6,367 bases of DNA from Lysobacterales bacterium (GTDB taxonomy: Bacteria; Pseudomonadota; Gammaproteobacteria; Xanthomonadales; Rhodanobacteraceae), in assembly GCA_013298265.1 (NCBI GenBank), contig JAAFHE010000245.1:1-6367 (forward strand). Direction: 5' to 3'. A program made the translations under genes and the position numbers. The notes below the pieces were generated by a model. The model saw only the letters and a program-made list of their open reading frames with translations. It did not search any database and was not told where the DNA came from. Positions within the stretch are counted from its first letter, which is position 1. The number at the start of each line of letters is the position of its first letter. Shown in pieces: positions 4,788 to 6,367 of the stretch.

Positions 4788-6367
4788 ATGCGTGTAAGGG
4801 GAAATTCACGCGGGTATGCGGGCAGGTTGACTCCGGCCTGGGCGCTGCCATGCCTGTTGGTTTTCCTTTTGTTGCTGCCGCTCGCAGCCAGTTTTGCGGG
4901 CGCCGTACCCGGCATCGACAACGTCCGTTTCCGCACCTACAGCACCGGCGACGGCTTGTCGCAAGCCTCCGTCCGGGCCATGGCCCAGGACAGCACCGGG
5001 TTTATCTGGATCGGCACCCAGGACGGCCTCAACCGGTTCGACGGCAACGAGTTCCGGATTTATCGCCACGACCGCAGTGATCCGTGGTCGCTGGCGCAAA
5101 ACCATATCTGGGCGCTGCAGCCCGACACCGACGGCGCGCTGTGGATTGCCACGCAGGGCGGCGGCCTGAGCCGCTACGACGCGGCGCTGGACCGTTTCGA
5201 GAACTTCAGCGCGGACCCGGCGCGCACCGACGCGCTCGCCGCCAACCATGTCACGGCACTGCTGCTCGACGATCGCGCGCGGCTCTGGGTGGCCAGTGTG
5301 GCCGGGCGGCTGCAGTGGCTCGACCGGGACAGCGGTCGCTTCCGCGACGTGCCGCTCGGGAGTCTGCCGGCCCTGCGCATGGTGCGCACGCTGTTGCAGG
5401 GGCGCGACGGCACGGTCTGGATCGGCACGCACGATGGCTTGCTGCATGTGAATGCCGAAGGCAGCACCCTGCTGCCGCTGCCTGAGGTCGTCGCGCATCT
5501 TGAAATCTACGTGCTGGTGCAGGCGGCCGACGGTACGCTCTGGGTCGGTACGGACGACAGCGGACTGCTGCATCTGGACGCGGACGGAGGCCTTCTGGAG
5601 CACTTCCGGCATGATCCGGACGAGGTCGGCGGCCTGCCCGACGATGCGATCTGCGGCCTGCTTGCCGATCCTGACGGCGGTCTGTGGATCGCCAGCACCA
5701 ACAGCGGCCTGAGCTACCTCGACCCGAAGACCCGGCATTTCGTGCCCTACCGCCATGATCCGGCGCGCGACTACACGGTCGCCGCAAACCGGCTGTGGGG
5801 ACTGTTGCGCGAGCGCGGCGGAACGCTGTTCGTGGGGTCGTGGGTCAACGGTTTCAGCGTGCACGATCCGCGCACCCGGGCCTTCACGCTGGTCGACAGT
5901 GTTGCCGGCGAGGCGCGCGCGCTGCCGGCGCGGCCGGTCATGGGTGTGCATGCGGATGCGGACGGCACACTCTGGACCGGCCTGACCGAAGGCGGCGGCC
6001 TGGTGCACCTGGACCTGGAACGCGGCGTGCTGCGGCGCTACGTCAACGATCCGTCGGATCCGGGATCGCTATCGCACAATTTCGTGCGCAGCGTGACACG
6101 CGGCAGCGACGGCAGCCTGTGGATCGCGACCGTGGGCGGCGGCCTGAACCGGCGGCGTCCGGATAGCGACCGCTTCGAGCACTACCGCCACGATCCCGAC
6201 GATCCGGGCAGCATTGCCGCAGATTCGCTGCTGTTCGCTTACGAGGACAAGGCCGGCACGCTGTGGGTCGGCACGCTCGACCATGGTCTCGATGAGCTGT
6301 GCCGCGGCTGCAGCGTTTTCAAGCATCACACCCACGATCCGGCCGCCCCCTACAGCCTCGCCGGCGA
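4788..6367 (+). CDS. Periplasmic two-component-regulator beta-propeller sensor, N-terminal 526 residues
   Basis: The frame is open from ATG 4788 to the right edge, giving 526 residues of a larger protein. Residues 1-16 are basic, about 17-39 are hydrophobic (signal peptide or anchor), and the propeller begins at PGIDNVRFRTYSTGDGLSQA (41-60). Ten Reg_prop-type strands with a GxLWIGTxxGL pattern are visible at 71-81, 116-127, 163-175, 208-218, 249-260, 297-308, 345-356, 393-405, 442-453 and 490-501, with YRHDP-type connectors at 274, 322 and 467. Known relatives carry about 14 such repeats (two seven-bladed propellers), then a Y_Y_Y domain, a membrane helix and a cytoplasmic histidine kinase or GGDEF output. 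The output type cannot be seen here. Ligands of this class include oligosaccharides in Bacteroidetes; for proteobacterial forms they are mostly unknown. No good ribosome binding site precedes the ATG. The start is chosen because it gives a complete signal peptide and no other in-frame ATG lies between it and the propeller. Confidence 0.88.
   Translation, partial: MRVRGNSRGYAGRLTPAWALPCLLVFLLLLPLAASFAGAVPGIDNVRFRTYSTGDGLSQASVRAMAQDSTGFIWIGTQDGLNRFDGNEFRIYRHDRSDPWSLAQNHIWALQPDTDGALWIATQGGGLSRYDAALDRFENFSADPARTDALAANHVTALLLDDRARLWVASVAGRLQWLDRDSGRFRDVPLGSLPALRMVRTLLQGRDGTVWIGTHDGLLHVNAEGSTLLPLPEVVAHLEIYVLVQAADGTLWVGTDDSGLLHLDADGGLLEHFRHDPDEVGGLPDDAICGLLADPDGGLWIASTNSGLSYLDPKTRHFVPYRHDPARDYTVAANRLWGLLRERGGTLFVGSWVNGFSVHDPRTRAFTLVDSVAGEARALPARPVMGVHADADGTLWTGLTEGGGLVHLDLERGVLRRYVNDPSDPGSLSHNFVRSVTRGSDGSLWIATVGGGLNRRRPDSDRFEHYRHDPDDPGSIAADSLLFAYEDKAGTLWVGTLDHGLDELCRGCSVFKHHTHDPAAPYSLAG

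Noticed and set aside
4806..6008. 400-codon minus-strand open frame opposite the sensor gene
   Set aside because: The plus strand encodes ten regular propeller repeats here. The apparent repeats of the minus frame are the mirror of those, and its N-terminus matches no family.

Overview
The window looks like chromosomal DNA of a GC-rich gammaproteobacterium, most likely of the Xanthomonadales (Lysobacterales) type. That placement is an inference from four things: GC-rich codon use, a leucine-degradation carboxylase gene near an acetoacetyl-CoA thiolase, a DUF3494 protein with a PEP/IPTL-like C-terminal sorting tail, and a very long two-component-regulator beta-propeller sensor. No rRNA, tRNA, CRISPR array, transposase or integrase was found.

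Layout. Four genes lie on the minus strand and one on the plus strand. Reading from low to high coordinates: (1) the N-terminal 74 codons of a methylcrotonyl-CoA carboxylase beta subunit (start at 224, runs off the left edge); (2) a 143-residue, alanine/lysine-rich, 11-mer-repeat lipoprotein (568-999) with its own promoter, a GTG start and a downstream hairpin terminator; (3) a 451-residue secreted DUF3494 (ice-binding-like) protein with two Ig-like domains and a C-terminal membrane anchor/sorting signal (1306-2661); (4) about 765 bases with no convincing gene, visibly poorer in GC; (5) a complete acetyl-CoA acetyltransferase (3427-4605); (6) a 182-base divergent intergenic region with a plausible thiolase promoter and a 22-base near-palindrome; (7) the first 526 residues of a periplasmic beta-propeller sensor on the plus strand (4788 to the right edge).

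How the genes relate. The thiolase and the carboxylase both fit branched-chain amino acid or acyl-CoA catabolism: methylcrotonyl-CoA carboxylase acts on the leucine route to acetoacetate and acetyl-CoA, and the thiolase splits or forms acetoacetyl-CoA. The lipoprotein and DUF3494 genes between them have no obvious part in that pathway. The sensor is transcribed divergently and may respond to an extracellular nutrient, but its output domain is outside the window.

Main point of interest. The last codons, stop and downstream hairpin of the thiolase gene (3386-3444) recur in the same orientation as a diverged copy at 1081-1139 (49 of 59 positions identical, no gaps). The copies bracket the DUF3494 gene and the low-GC spacer. 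Differences within the hairpin include a compensated base pair, and two of the three base differences in the final sense codons are synonymous. This suggests either an accessory segment inserted at the 3' end of the thiolase gene, or the remnant of a second thiolase gene.
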